Below, piece after piece: positions 46,184-55,237 of a stretch of DNA of 64,000 nucleotides. The stretch's first letter is position 1; the number at the start of each line of letters is the position of its first letter. The notes below the pieces were generated by a model. It saw nothing but the letters and a program-made list of their open reading frames with translations, did no database searches and was not told the origin of the DNA. The position numbers and the translations under genes are program-made. Source of the DNA: a bacterium (lineage in GTDB: Bacteria; Bacteroidota; Bacteroidia; B-17B0; Aurantibacillaceae); contig JAQSCW010000002.1 in the NCBI GenBank assembly GCA_029945625.1, forward strand, positions 248,001 through 312,000, written 5' to 3'.

Positions 46184-47938
46184 GTGTTGCCCCCACTGAA
46201 AACCTGCACTACATATTTCTTCAAAGTACTTTGCATGTTCAGCGCCTTGCAATTTACGGCCCAAACAATTTCCCTAAAAGTAATTCCAAAGGAACCCAAG
46301 GGCATTGTTTCGGAACTCAATTATAAGAAAAAATTCTCTAATAAGAAAGAGGCGTATAAGGAAATTGAGAACATCCTCATGAGCCTCCAATACAGGGGAT
46401 ATCTGCTGGCCACAACGGATACCATCCTGAGAGATAGCTTAACCGTTACGGCCATAGTGGCAGAAGGTGATTTATACCTTACCGCTACCCTTAAACTGGG
46501 TAACCTCAATCCCAATCTGGCTTCCAAACTAGGAATCAGTGAAAAACTCTATTTCAACAAACCTTTCAAATTTAAAGAAGTGGCGGAGAGTTTGGAGAAA
46601 ATTATTATTTATTATGAAAACACCGGGTACCCCTTTGCATCCATTAAACTCGATAGTGTTGTAACTGAACCCGGTAAATTATCGGCGGTTTTAAATGTGC
46701 AAAAAAATAAATTCTTTGTGATTGACTCTATAAAGGTAATCGGCAGCGCGAAATTGAATCAGGGTTTCATTAATCGGTACCTGGGAGTTAAGGAAGGAAT
46801 GGCCTACAACGAAAGTGCGTTTTCTGCCATTTCACAAAAAATAAGGCAACTGCCATTTGTTTCCGAAAAACAAGTTCAACGCGTGCAGCTCACCGAACGA
46901 ACAAATAAACTGCTGCTGTTTCTCGACAAAAAAGACGCCTCACAATTTGACGGAATCATTGGTTTTTTGCCCGATGCCGATACCAAAAAAACAATAATTA
47001 CCGGTGATCTTAAACTAAAGGTAGTAAACGGAGTATTCAGAAATGGGGAAACATTTGATCTGGAATGGCGACGCTTGCGTTCACAAACGCAGGACTTTAA
47101 CGGTAGGCTAATTTATCCCTTTCTGTTTGGTACTCCGCTGGGTGCCGATTATTCACTGAAGATCTACCGTAAAGACACCACTTTTATCGACATTAACAAC
47201 AATATTGGATTACATTATTATTTCAGCGGACTCAATAATTTTAAGGTGTTTTACAAGCAGCGGAACTCGAATTTAATTTCCACAAGTGGTTTAGATGTTA
47301 TCACCACATTGCCCGATTATGCCGACATTAGTTTACAAGCCTATGGCATGGGTATATTTTTTGAAAAACTCGACTACCGATTTAATCCGCATAAGGGAAC
47401 TGCCTTGACGCTGAATGCCCAAACGGGTGACCGAACGATTAAGAAAAATCCCGCTGTGAACCCCACTGCTTATGAAAACATTGACCTTCGTACCACTCAA
47501 TATCAGTTTGAAGGATCTGCGGCGGCCTATATCCGCTTGTATCAAAACCATGTACTTAAGTTAGGACTGCAAGCTGCTTCTGTTTTTGCCGATGCCACAA
47601 TTTACAGAAACGAACTCTTTCGTATTGGGGGACTCAAAACGCTCAGGGGCTTTGACGAAGAAAGTATTTATGCCAGTACCTATGTGATTCCCACAATAGA
47701 ATACCGGTTTCTTTTTGCTCAAAACTCTAACCTTTTGCTGTTTGCCGAAGGAGCTTGGTATGAAAATAACAGCAACGGCAGCTATATCAGCGATACTCCT
47801 GTAAGTATTGGCGCCGGGATGAATTTTGAAACCAAGGCAGGAATCTTAAGTTTGAATTACGGTCTGGGAAACCAATTCGGCAATGGCTTTGATTTGCGGA
47901 ATGGCAAGATCCATTTCGGCTTAACGGCCTTGTTCTAA
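46184..47938 (+). CDS. BamA/TamA-type outer-membrane protein (POTRA plus barrel)
   Basis: 584 residues. It starts with GTG (46184), or possibly TTG three bases later; the later ATG (46235) would leave too short a signal peptide, so the upstream start is preferred. The signal peptide ends QFTAQ. Residues about 28-215 are POTRA-like repeats (FVIDSIKVIGSAKLNQGFINRYL). A C-terminal barrel (about 240-584) has the family segment RIGGLKTLRGFDEESI and ends in LTALF, a terminal aromatic as in outer-membrane barrels. It lacks the five POTRA domains of BamA and is short, fitting a TamA/Omp85-like transport or assembly protein. Partner unknown. Confidence 0.88.
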   Translation: MLPPLKTCTTYFFKVLCMFSALQFTAQTISLKVIPKEPKGIVSELNYKKKFSNKKEAYKEIENILMSLQYRGYLLATTDTILRDSLTVTAIVAEGDLYLTATLKLGNLNPNLASKLGISEKLYFNKPFKFKEVAESLEKIIIYYENTGYPFASIKLDSVVTEPGKLSAVLNVQKNKFFVIDSIKVIGSAKLNQGFINRYLGVKEGMAYNESAFSAISQKIRQLPFVSEKQVQRVQLTERTNKLLLFLDKKDASQFDGIIGFLPDADTKKTIITGDLKLKVVNGVFRNGETFDLEWRRLRSQTQDFNGRLIYPFLFGTPLGADYSLKIYRKDTTFIDINNNIGLHYYFSGLNNFKVFYKQRNSNLISTSGLDVITTLPDYADISLQAYGMGIFFEKLDYRFNPHKGTALTLNAQTGDRTIKKNPAVNPTAYENIDLRTTQYQFEGSAAAYIRLYQNHVLKLGLQAASVFADATIYRNELFRIGGLKTLRGFDEESIYASTYVIPTIEYRFLFAQNSNLLLFAEGAWYENNSNGSYISDTPVSIGAGMNFETKAGILSLNYGLGNQFGNGFDLRNGKIHFGLTALF

Positions 47939-48072
47939 ATAAATTGTTCAACAGCTAAACATGCGGTGGCAATACTTCAAGCATTCGTGGCGTTGATTCA
48001 CGGAAATTTGAGAAAGAAACTCAACGTTGCGGCGATATGAAACGGTAATTCTTCGTCATGCCTACGTACTGC

Positions 48073-48102
48073 ATTGCAGTGGGTGAAAATAGATTATATT
48101 TG
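48073..48102 (+). promoter_or_regulatory. Promoter of the choice-of-anchor B gene pair
   Basis: TTG at 48074-48076 and TATATTTG at 48095-48102, 18 bases apart, close to the Bacteroidota TTTG-N19-TAnnTTTG pattern. The -7 box ends 17 bases before the ATG at 48120. Confidence 0.6.
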
Positions 48103-48119
48103 TAGCAAACCTTAGCAAC

Positions 48120-49544
48120 ATGAGAACTTTTTTAGCTGCACTATTACTCATCGTGGGTCTGTTGGCCAATGCTCAACCGTATCAAAAACAGAATATCAAT
48201 TTACTGGGCCTCATTGCCCCTAATAAAGACACCATCAAATCGCCGGTAGGGAATAAATACTCGGGCTGTTGGGGGTGGTATCAGGCTTCCAAAAACAAAG
48301 AGTATGCTATTTCGGGTGCCAGTAACGGAACTTATTTTATTGACGTAACAGCGCCCACGTCGCCCAGCGTAAGTGCATTCGTGCCCGGCAAACGGGGCTG
48401 CACCTGGAGGGAAATGAAGACTTATCAGAACTACTGTTACATTGTGAGCGATGATGGCTCACCCAATAAATTTACGATAGTGGATATGAAATACTTGCCC
48501 GACAGTGTACACGTGGTGCATAATGGAACGAGCTATTTCGAACGCGGTCATACCATCTGGATTGATAACAGCAAAATGTATGTAGGCGCCACCACCTATA
48601 CAAGCGGTTCATCCGCCATGACGGTATGGAGTCTCGCCACTCCCACCGCTCCTTATTTGTTGCGCCGTGTTGAACAAGATATCGCACCACCCGTATTCTC
48701 TTATGTGCACGATATGTTTGCACGAAATGATACGGTGTATGCCTCTACCGGGTGGCAGGGTTTACACATCTTAAAATTTAACAATTCCGATACTTCTTTT
48801 TCAGAACTAGGTTCTTATGTTGGATATCCTAACTCAGGTTATAATCATTCCAGCTCACTCACGCAGAATGGCAAATACCTTTTGTTTTGTGACGAAGTGC
48901 CAGCCGAACTTCCCATGAATTTGGTAAACGTTCAGAACCCCGGCAATTTTCAACCCGTTAATTCATTTCGTCCGGCAAGTCGCACCACCTCTCATAACCC
49001 ATTAATTATCGGCAATAAATGGGCGGTAGTAAGTTGTTATCAGGATGGATTGTGGATCTTCGATATTTCGAATCCTCCTCTGGTGACTCAGTTGGGCTTT
49101 TTTGACACATATCCCCAAGGTGGCGCCAATATTGGATCCTATCCCGACAATACCTATAGTGGAAATTGGGGAGCCTACCCCTATCTGCCAAGCGGCATTA
49201 TTATTGCTAACGATATGCAAAATGGTTTGTTTGTACTCGACCCAAGTGCCGCCTATAGCAATACGCTCACTAATCCGGTAGGATTATTAAATTACGCGGA
49301 AAAAAGTCCTGCTTTGAACTTATTTCCAAATCCTGCCGCAAATATCATTTCTCTGGATTATTCGGGCACGCAACACTCCATTATAGAAATCAAAAGCGTT
49401 TACGGGCAACTAATTTACAGAAATGAATTTGAAGGTCATGTGATCGAGAAGGTGGACGTGCGGAACTTTCAGAACGGAACCTATTTAGTTACTGTTTCGG
49501 AGAATGGGCAACACACCATCGGAAAGCTGATCATACTTCACTAA
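48120..49544 (+). CDS. Choice-of-anchor B family secreted protein with type A T9SS domain (copy 1)
   Basis: 474 residues. The signal peptide ends LLANAQ. The main part (about 20-390) is the choice-of-anchor B region: KYSGCWGWYQASKNKEYAISGASNGTYFIDVT, then repeated LVIVD-like segments with DMF and WQGLHILKF, predicted to form a beta propeller. The C-terminal part (about 395-474) is a type A T9SS sorting domain (LNLFPNPAANIISLDY; GTYLVTV). It is secreted to the surface or outside. The next gene is a close paralogue starting 10 bases after its stop. Binding target unknown. Confidence 0.92.
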   Translation: MRTFLAALLLIVGLLANAQPYQKQNINLLGLIAPNKDTIKSPVGNKYSGCWGWYQASKNKEYAISGASNGTYFIDVTAPTSPSVSAFVPGKRGCTWREMKTYQNYCYIVSDDGSPNKFTIVDMKYLPDSVHVVHNGTSYFERGHTIWIDNSKMYVGATTYTSGSSAMTVWSLATPTAPYLLRRVEQDIAPPVFSYVHDMFARNDTVYASTGWQGLHILKFNNSDTSFSELGSYVGYPNSGYNHSSSLTQNGKYLLFCDEVPAELPMNLVNVQNPGNFQPVNSFRPASRTTSHNPLIIGNKWAVVSCYQDGLWIFDISNPPLVTQLGFFDTYPQGGANIGSYPDNTYSGNWGAYPYLPSGIIIANDMQNGLFVLDPSAAYSNTLTNPVGLLNYAEKSPALNLFPNPAANIISLDYSGTQHSIIEIKSVYGQLIYRNEFEGHVIEKVDVRNFQNGTYLVTVSENGQHTIGKLIILH

Positions 49545-49554
49545 GCATCGGGCT

Positions 49555-50991
49555 ATGCAACGACTACTTCTACTTTCAGCTAGTTTGATACTCCTTTGTT
49601 CAGCAATGAAAGGGCAGGTATACCCTGCTTCCAATTTTACGTTGATAGGACATATTGATCCCGAAACAGGAGTAAACGCTGATGGGGATAAGTACTCTGC
49701 TTGTTGGGGTTGGTTTCAATCTTCCAAAAATAAAGAATATGCCATCGCCTGTTCCCAGTCGGGCACGTATTGGGTGGATGTGAGCAATCCTTCAACTCCC
49801 ACTGTATGCGCCTACAAAGCGGCCGTTCACGCCTCTGCTACGTGGAGAGAAGCAAAAACCTATTTACATTACTGTTATGTGATTAGCGACGACGCCGGTA
49901 CAAATTCCTTTCAGATCTTTGATATGCAGTATTTGCCCGACAGTGTGCATAAAGTACTCGATAATAAAAGTCTGTTTTCAAGAGGACATACGTTATGGGT
50001 AGATGGCGACAAATTATATGTTGCCTCTGTTACCTACAGCAACAGCTCGTACAGCAGCATGAATGTGTATAGTCTCACCAATCCCGAAAATCCGGTGTTG
50101 CTGCGGAGTTTGTCGCAAGATTACCCCTTTATTAATCGTGTGCATGATATGTTTGTAAGGCGCGATACCATTTTTGCTTCTTGCGAATACCAAGGTCTAT
50201 TTGTTTTTCGTCTCAGTTCTACCTACACGTTCACGCAATTGGGCTCCTTAGCGAGTTATACCGCTTCGGGATATAATCATAGCAGTGCACTCAGTACCAA
50301 TGGCAAAACGTTGGTGTTTACCGATGAAGTGCCCAACGGTTTACCCATCAAAGTAGCGAATGTGACTAACCTTTCCAATATTCAAGTCCTTAGCACCATC
50401 AATCAGTATCCTCAAACCACTCCTCACAATCCGTTTATTGTAAATGATCAATATTGTTTTATGAGTTCGTATCAGGACGGCTTGCAACTATTTGATATCT
50501 CAACACCTTCAGTGCCTCTGTTGGCCGGCTATTTCGATACCTACCCGCAGGGCGGCGGTAACAACAATTCCTGGGCCGATGCCTATAACGGCCAATGGGG
50601 TGCATATCCGTTCTTTCCGAGTAAAAATATTTTCGCACTTGATCAATTGAACGGGATTTTTATGCTGAGAACCTCGCTCTATGGAGGAGCGATTACAAGT
50701 TTGCAGCATGAAGACGGAGGTAATAACTTTGATTGGAGCATTTTTCCTAATCCCTCAACCGGAAGTCTGTTGTTTCATCTACCAGCGGCTGATACAGATC
50801 TAATTTCAAAACTTGTTATAAGTGATGTACAGGGTAATTTAGTGTTAGAATACCACAAAGACGATATGATAAAAGAGAGTGTTAGTTACCGACGAATTTA
50901 TTTACCGCCTTTGGCTCAGGGAGTATATTTTTTACAAGTATATTCGTGGGACAAATTGTTGGGAACAAAAAAACTCATTATCTCAAACTGA
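49555..50991 (+). CDS. Choice-of-anchor B family secreted protein with type A T9SS domain (copy 2)
   Basis: 478 residues, tandem paralogue of the upstream gene: shared segments include YSACWGWFQSSKNKEYAIA, CYVISDD, YLPDSVHKV, FDTYPQGG. The signal peptide ends MKGQ. The propeller part is followed by a type A sorting domain (FDWSIFPNPSTGSLLF; LAQGVYFLQVY). By eye about half the residues agree with copy 1, so this is an old duplication. It starts 10 bases after copy 1 and its stop is 3 bases from the start of a 3-hydroxyacyl-CoA dehydrogenase gene, so all three are likely co-transcribed. Confidence 0.92.
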   Translation: MQRLLLLSASLILLCSAMKGQVYPASNFTLIGHIDPETGVNADGDKYSACWGWFQSSKNKEYAIACSQSGTYWVDVSNPSTPTVCAYKAAVHASATWREAKTYLHYCYVISDDAGTNSFQIFDMQYLPDSVHKVLDNKSLFSRGHTLWVDGDKLYVASVTYSNSSYSSMNVYSLTNPENPVLLRSLSQDYPFINRVHDMFVRRDTIFASCEYQGLFVFRLSSTYTFTQLGSLASYTASGYNHSSALSTNGKTLVFTDEVPNGLPIKVANVTNLSNIQVLSTINQYPQTTPHNPFIVNDQYCFMSSYQDGLQLFDISTPSVPLLAGYFDTYPQGGGNNNSWADAYNGQWGAYPFFPSKNIFALDQLNGIFMLRTSLYGGAITSLQHEDGGNNFDWSIFPNPSTGSLLFHLPAADTDLISKLVISDVQGNLVLEYHKDDMIKESVSYRRIYLPPLAQGVYFLQVYSWDKLLGTKKLIISN

Positions 50992-50994
50992 TTT

Positions 50995-52167
50995 ATGGTA
51001 ACACAACATTCTGTCATCGGGGTTATAGGTTCAGGCGCCATGGGTTCAGGAATAGCCCAGGTAGCGGCAAGAGCGAATCACAAGGTAATTGTTTACGACA
51101 GTAACGAAGAAGCCTTAAAAAGATCTGAATCACAGTTAAAAGCCACCTTGCTAAAACTGGTAGAAAAACAGAAGATTACCGTTTCGGAACAAAATTCTAT
51201 TGTAACTAACATTCAGTTTTCAAAAAGTCTTGCCAGTTTTTCGGAATGCGAATTGATCATTGAAGCCATTGTGGAGAACCTCGAGGTAAAACAAAAATTG
51301 TTCGGCGAACTGGAAAACATATGCAGTTCTACTTGCCTCCTCGCCTCCAACACTTCTTCCTTATCCATTACTTCCATTGCCGCGGTATGCAAATTTCCTG
51401 CAAGAGTTCTTGGCATCCATTTTTTTAATCCAGCCACTCTCATGCCGCTCGTAGAAATTATTCCCGGAATCGCTACCGATCCTGCTCATGCGCCTGCGTG
51501 CAAAACGCTGATCGATTCCTGGGGGAAAGTAACGGTGGTTGCAAAAGATACGCCCGGTTTTATTGTGAACCGTGTGGCGCGTCCTTTTTACAGCGAAGCC
51601 CTGCGAATCTATGAAGAAGGAATTGCCGATATTGCTACAATTGATTGGGCCATGAAAGAGATCGGCGGCTTTAAGATGGGTCCATTTGAATTGATGGACA
51701 TGATTGGGCACGATGTGAATTATGTGGTGACCGAAACGGTTTGGAAGCAGTTTTATTATGATCCCAAATTTAAACCTGCTCTCAGTCAGAAACGCCTGCT
51801 TGAAGCCGGTTTTTTGGGCAAAAAAAGTGGGCAGGGATTTTACTCTTATGCAGAGGGCGCGAAACTGCCTGAAGCAACCAAAGACCCTCATCTCGGCAAT
51901 ACTATTTTTACGCGGATTTTGGTGATGCTGATCAACGAAGCGGCTGACTCCCTGTATTTAGGAGTAGCGTCGGCCGCAGACATTGATCTGGCCATGACCA
52001 AAGGCGTAAATTATCCCAAAGGTTTGCTCCAATGGGCCGACGACTTTGGTATTTCTCATGTGATAAGAGAATTAACCGCGCTTAACGATTTTTACGCGGA
52101 GGACCGTTACAGAATCAGTCCGCTTTTGAAACAGAAATTCATCAATAATGCCCATTTTACCAGATGA
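50995..52167 (+). CDS. 3-hydroxyacyl-CoA dehydrogenase (PaaH/Hbd type)
   Basis: 390 residues, cytoplasmic. It oxidises 3-hydroxyacyl-CoA to 3-ketoacyl-CoA with NAD+, in fatty-acid beta-oxidation or related pathways. The NAD-binding motif GVIGSGAMGSGIAQ is at 9-22, the catalytic His lies in HFFNPATLMPLVEII, and the C-terminal dimer domain is at about 190-285 with a second partial copy after it (KGVNYPKGLLQWADDFG). The length fits forms with a duplicated C-terminal domain. It starts 3 bases after a secreted-protein gene, an odd partner for a metabolic enzyme. Substrate chain length is unknown. Confidence 0.93.
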   Translation: MVTQHSVIGVIGSGAMGSGIAQVAARANHKVIVYDSNEEALKRSESQLKATLLKLVEKQKITVSEQNSIVTNIQFSKSLASFSECELIIEAIVENLEVKQKLFGELENICSSTCLLASNTSSLSITSIAAVCKFPARVLGIHFFNPATLMPLVEIIPGIATDPAHAPACKTLIDSWGKVTVVAKDTPGFIVNRVARPFYSEALRIYEEGIADIATIDWAMKEIGGFKMGPFELMDMIGHDVNYVVTETVWKQFYYDPKFKPALSQKRLLEAGFLGKKSGQGFYSYAEGAKLPEATKDPHLGNTIFTRILVMLINEAADSLYLGVASAADIDLAMTKGVNYPKGLLQWADDFGISHVIRELTALNDFYAEDRYRISPLLKQKFINNAHFTR

Positions 52168-52194
52168 AACGCTGAAATTAGCAGACCAATAATT

Positions 52195-52225
52195 TTTGCA
52201 GATCCGGTAGTTTTTCGTATTTTTG
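52195..52225 (+). promoter_or_regulatory. Bacteroidota-type promoter of the lipoprotein gene
   Basis: Best promoter in the window: -33 TTTG at 52195-52198 and -7 TATTTTTG at 52218-52225, exactly 19 bases between them, 17 bases before the ATG at 52243. Confidence 0.7.
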
Positions 52226-52242
52226 AATACAACAGAATACAA

Positions 52243-52776
52243 ATGAAGAAAAAACTCTTACTGGTTACCTCCGTGTTGATCGTTTTGGCCGTTAGTATGG
52301 CCTGTGAAAAGAAGGGAAACCCCGATGCTATTACACCTGACTACAGTGCTACCGGAAATCCTAATCCCAATAACCAAACGGTAACAGGAACCTCCAGCTA
52401 TACGAATCCCGCCACACAAAACTCTAGTTTACTGGTAGGCTCTTTAGGCTGGAGCAATTTAACCTGTGCCTCTACAAACAGTACTACACTTAAAGGAAAT
52501 AACGGTGTAACCGATGTAACACTTGCGTTCTCAAGTGCAGCGAAAACTGGCACCTATGCCATTGCTTCGCAGGTATCAATTGGCTCTTGCGTAATGACCA
52601 TTTTAAATGCACCCAACCAACCGGCAGGTATAGTTTGGCAAGGTTATAGTGGCAGTGTTTCGGTAACCACTTCCACGGCAGGAATAAATGCCATATTTGC
52701 AAATGTGGTTTGTACACAAAAAACATTCAACTTTCCAACGGTGGCCGCCAGCGGTACTTTAAGTTGTGGTAACTAA
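52243..52776 (+). CDS. Lipoprotein, unknown function
   Basis: 177 residues. The lipoprotein signal peptide ends AVSMAC (Cys ~21), followed by EKKGNPD. The mature part is Thr/Ser/Asn/Gly-rich, low in charged residues and beta-rich, with three further Cys residues (two spaced mid-protein, one near the end, SCGN). I see no known domain. It has a strong promoter and a strong terminator, so it is a single transcription unit. It is likely in the outer membrane or on the surface. Function unknown. Confidence 0.8.
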   Translation: MKKKLLLVTSVLIVLAVSMACEKKGNPDAITPDYSATGNPNPNNQTVTGTSSYTNPATQNSSLLVGSLGWSNLTCASTNSTTLKGNNGVTDVTLAFSSAAKTGTYAIASQVSIGSCVMTILNAPNQPAGIVWQGYSGSVSVTTSTAGINAIFANVVCTQKTFNFPTVAASGTLSCGN

Positions 52777-52795
52777 TCCTTCATCTCATTACTTG

Positions 52796-52822
52796 AAGCA
52801 GAAGAAATTCTGCTTTTTTTTT
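52796..52822 (+). terminator. Rho-independent terminator after the lipoprotein gene
   Basis: AAGCAGAA / TTCTGCTT stem, GAAA loop, T-run of nine. The T-run touches the earliest possible start of the next gene (TTG at 52821). Confidence 0.8.
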
Positions 52823-54263
52823 GCTTTTATTTTTGCGCACTGTTCAACAAATAATTTCCTTCCTTAAAAAGGCTTACTCTCCCGATCAAAGAGCTCTTGC
52901 ACTCATGCGCATTGGCATGGCATTAATCATTATTGCTGATCTGCTTATTCGTGGAGCTGACCTCAGCGCACATTATACCGATGCCGGAATATGGCCAATT
53001 AATCTGGTGAAGCACTTTGCCTGGAAAAGTGGATATTGGAGTATTCACACCCTCTGGGGCGAATTTACGCCAACCCTCGTGTTGTTTGTTCTGCATTTCC
53101 TTTTGGCAATTCTATTACTTATTGGTTCCAATACCCGACTCATCACTTTTCTGCTTTTTGTCTTTACCGTTTCATTGCACAACCGAAATTTATTTGTTTT
53201 GCAAGCCGGTGATGATTTGTTGAGATTGGTTTTGCTTTGGGGACTATTTTTACCCTGGGGTAATCACTATTCGCTGGACTCAAAAAGAAAGAAATATCGT
53301 ACAGTAGATAGTGCTTTTGCCAACGCCGGCTATTTACTGTTGGTTTCATCGGTTTATCTTTTTGCCGTCGCATTGCGCAATACAGCCGAGTGGCACGAAG
53401 AAGGCAGCGCCGTGTATTTTGCCCTGAGCCTCGAACAGATTAGGCTTCCTTTGGGCACAGTATTATACAATCATCCCGCTTTGCTAAAAATTCTCACCCG
53501 ACTTGTTTATTATACTGAATTTCTGATTCCTATTCTCATTCTTCTGCCCACAAAAAAACAGATCTTTCGTTTTGTCGCTTTTCTTTTGATCTTTTTTCTG
53601 CATCTTGGCTTTGGTCTCACGCTTTATGTAGGTTTGTTTTATCTCATTGGCATTGTTTCCGCATTCGGTTTGTTACCCTCCAATTTTTTTGATCGGCTCG
53701 ACGACTATGCCGGCGTGACACATAGCAGAACCTCCAATCCAAATTCTCCCGCTCTGTTTAAGATCCTTCTTAATGGATTTTGTGCAATGTTAATAGGCAT
53801 TTGTTTACTAATTAATTTAAGTAACCTGAAGTGGTTTAACTACAAATTAAAATCCGAGTTAAGCGTATTCGCTAACGGGTTGCGACTTGATCAATATTGG
53901 GGAATGTTCTCGCCGGGTGTGCTACGAAAAGACGGTTGGTACGTATATCATGGATTTGATTCTATTGGAAGGCAATGGGACATACGCTTGAATCAGGATT
54001 ATGTTGATTACGAAAAACCGCAATCGGTAGTGGGAATGTACACGAGTGACCGATGGCGTAAGTTAGCCGAAAATATGCAGGACGATCGGTTCACGTTTTT
54101 GCGGCCGCTTTATTGTAAATTCAGGTTGAATGAATGGAATCATGCGCATCCTGAAAGACAGCTTGCCGGAATGAATCTATACTTTATGGAGAAATTAAAT
54201 CTGCCGGATTACAAAACTAAAAAACCAACAAAACAACTGTATTGTGTTTGCACTAATTACTAA
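52821..54263 (+). CDS. HTTM domain membrane protein (vitamin K-dependent gamma-carboxylase-like)
   Basis: 480 residues at most, with a long multi-span membrane region (about 10 hydrophobic segments to ~325) and a soluble tail. The HTTM signature appears near the start (DQRALALMRIGMALIIIADL; later YWGMFSPGV). HTTM proteins resemble the membrane part of vitamin K-dependent gamma-carboxylase; their bacterial reaction is unknown. The start is uncertain: TTG at 52821 lies in the terminator T-run, TTG at 52833 lies in a TATTTTTG that could be a -7 box, and ATG at 52905 would lose part of the conserved segment. The end overlaps the next gene by up to 20 bases. Confidence 0.85.
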   Translation: MLLFLRTVQQIISFLKKAYSPDQRALALMRIGMALIIIADLLIRGADLSAHYTDAGIWPINLVKHFAWKSGYWSIHTLWGEFTPTLVLFVLHFLLAILLLIGSNTRLITFLLFVFTVSLHNRNLFVLQAGDDLLRLVLLWGLFLPWGNHYSLDSKRKKYRTVDSAFANAGYLLLVSSVYLFAVALRNTAEWHEEGSAVYFALSLEQIRLPLGTVLYNHPALLKILTRLVYYTEFLIPILILLPTKKQIFRFVAFLLIFFLHLGFGLTLYVGLFYLIGIVSAFGLLPSNFFDRLDDYAGVTHSRTSNPNSPALFKILLNGFCAMLIGICLLINLSNLKWFNYKLKSELSVFANGLRLDQYWGMFSPGVLRKDGWYVYHGFDSIGRQWDIRLNQDYVDYEKPQSVVGMYTSDRWRKLAENMQDDRFTFLRPLYCKFRLNEWNHAHPERQLAGMNLYFMEKLNLPDYKTKKPTKQLYCVCTNY

Positions 54264-55047
54264 AACGCACACGTTGCGTCAGTTCCTTAGACATTTCTTT
54301 ACAGCAAAAAGAAGGGGACATGGTGTACATTCTCCTTTTGCCTACCGTTTGTGTGAAGAGGTACTTTATAGTAAGGACGTATTTTACGATTTTGCGGTCC
54401 TTCAGCAAATTAGAGAAGAATTGCTACACGACAAACAATTGCTCGAGGTAGATGATTACGGTGCAGGTTCAAAAACCTTTAATGGTAAAAAGCGCTTGGT
54501 GAAAAACATTGTCAAAAAAGGAATCAGCACCCGGCGGCAGAGTGAATTCATTTATCGCCTCATCAACTTTTTGAATAGTAAAAACTGCTTGGAGATCGGC
54601 ACTTCACTTGGTTTAAACGCGCTCTATATGGCAAAAGCCAATCAGGCAGGAAGAGTTACCACCGTGGAAGGCAGTTATGTCTTATGGAAATTTGCCGTTG
54701 ATCTGGGATCAAGATACCACACGCCAACTATTAATTATCTCCATGGCACATTTGATGCGATCTTACCTGAGCTGCTGAACAGTTCTGTACCATTTGATTT
54801 CATTTATATTGACGGCAATCACACGTATGAAGCCACTCTTCGGTACTTTAAAATGGGACTTCTAAAGAACTCTGAGAGTAGCGTGTTTATGATCGATGAT
54901 GTTTACTGGAGTCCTGACATGACCAAGGCTTGGAACGAAATAAAATCAAATCCCTTAGTGAGCATGAGCATTGATTGTTTTTATTTTGGTTTGGTGTTTT
55001 TTAATCGGGAGATCAAAGAGAAGGTTGATTTGACTTTGTACTTCTGA
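54244..55047 (+). CDS. Class I SAM-dependent methyltransferase (O-methyltransferase-like)
   Basis: 267 residues from GTG 54244; a TTG at 54274 gives a plausible shorter form. It has an N-terminal helical part (FTAKRRGHGVHSPFAY), then the SAM-binding motif CLEIGTSLGLNALYMA (~115-130), an acidic residue in TTVEGSY, and FDFIYIDGNHTYEAT. This is a class I Rossmann O-methyltransferase-like family typical of Bacteroidota; the substrate is unknown. It overlaps the HTTM gene, so the two are translated together. It is cytoplasmic, despite the membrane partner. Confidence 0.87.
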   Translation: MFALITKTHTLRQFLRHFFTAKRRGHGVHSPFAYRLCEEVLYSKDVFYDFAVLQQIREELLHDKQLLEVDDYGAGSKTFNGKKRLVKNIVKKGISTRRQSEFIYRLINFLNSKNCLEIGTSLGLNALYMAKANQAGRVTTVEGSYVLWKFAVDLGSRYHTPTINYLHGTFDAILPELLNSSVPFDFIYIDGNHTYEATLRYFKMGLLKNSESSVFMIDDVYWSPDMTKAWNEIKSNPLVSMSIDCFYFGLVFFNREIKEKVDLTLYF

Positions 55048-55167
55048 ATTCCTCGCTATAAAGTATTGCCTAAATTTCATTTTTGCGAACGAATCCCCAT
55101 GGCGAAATAATAAGTGGAGAGCTTTAACTTGAACGCGCGATCTCTTTACTAGCAACACAATTATAAA

Positions 55168-55227
55168 ATGACTTATTGTGCAGGGTGTTCATGCGGTAAC
55201 TCCTTAGTACAGATTACCGAAAACTAA
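55168..55227 (+). CDS. Putative 19-residue CxxCxC peptide (doubtful)
   Basis: An ATG frame of 19 codons reads MTYCAGCSCGNS and on to the stop, with the Cys pattern C-x-x-C-x-C. It may be a remnant of a zinc-binding or GFA-like protein or a chance frame. There is no promoter or partner evidence. The surrounding 190-base gap between 55048 and 55237 holds nothing else I can identify. Confidence 0.15.
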   Translation: MTYCAGCSCGNSLVQITEN

Positions 55228-55237
55228 TAATTCTCAG

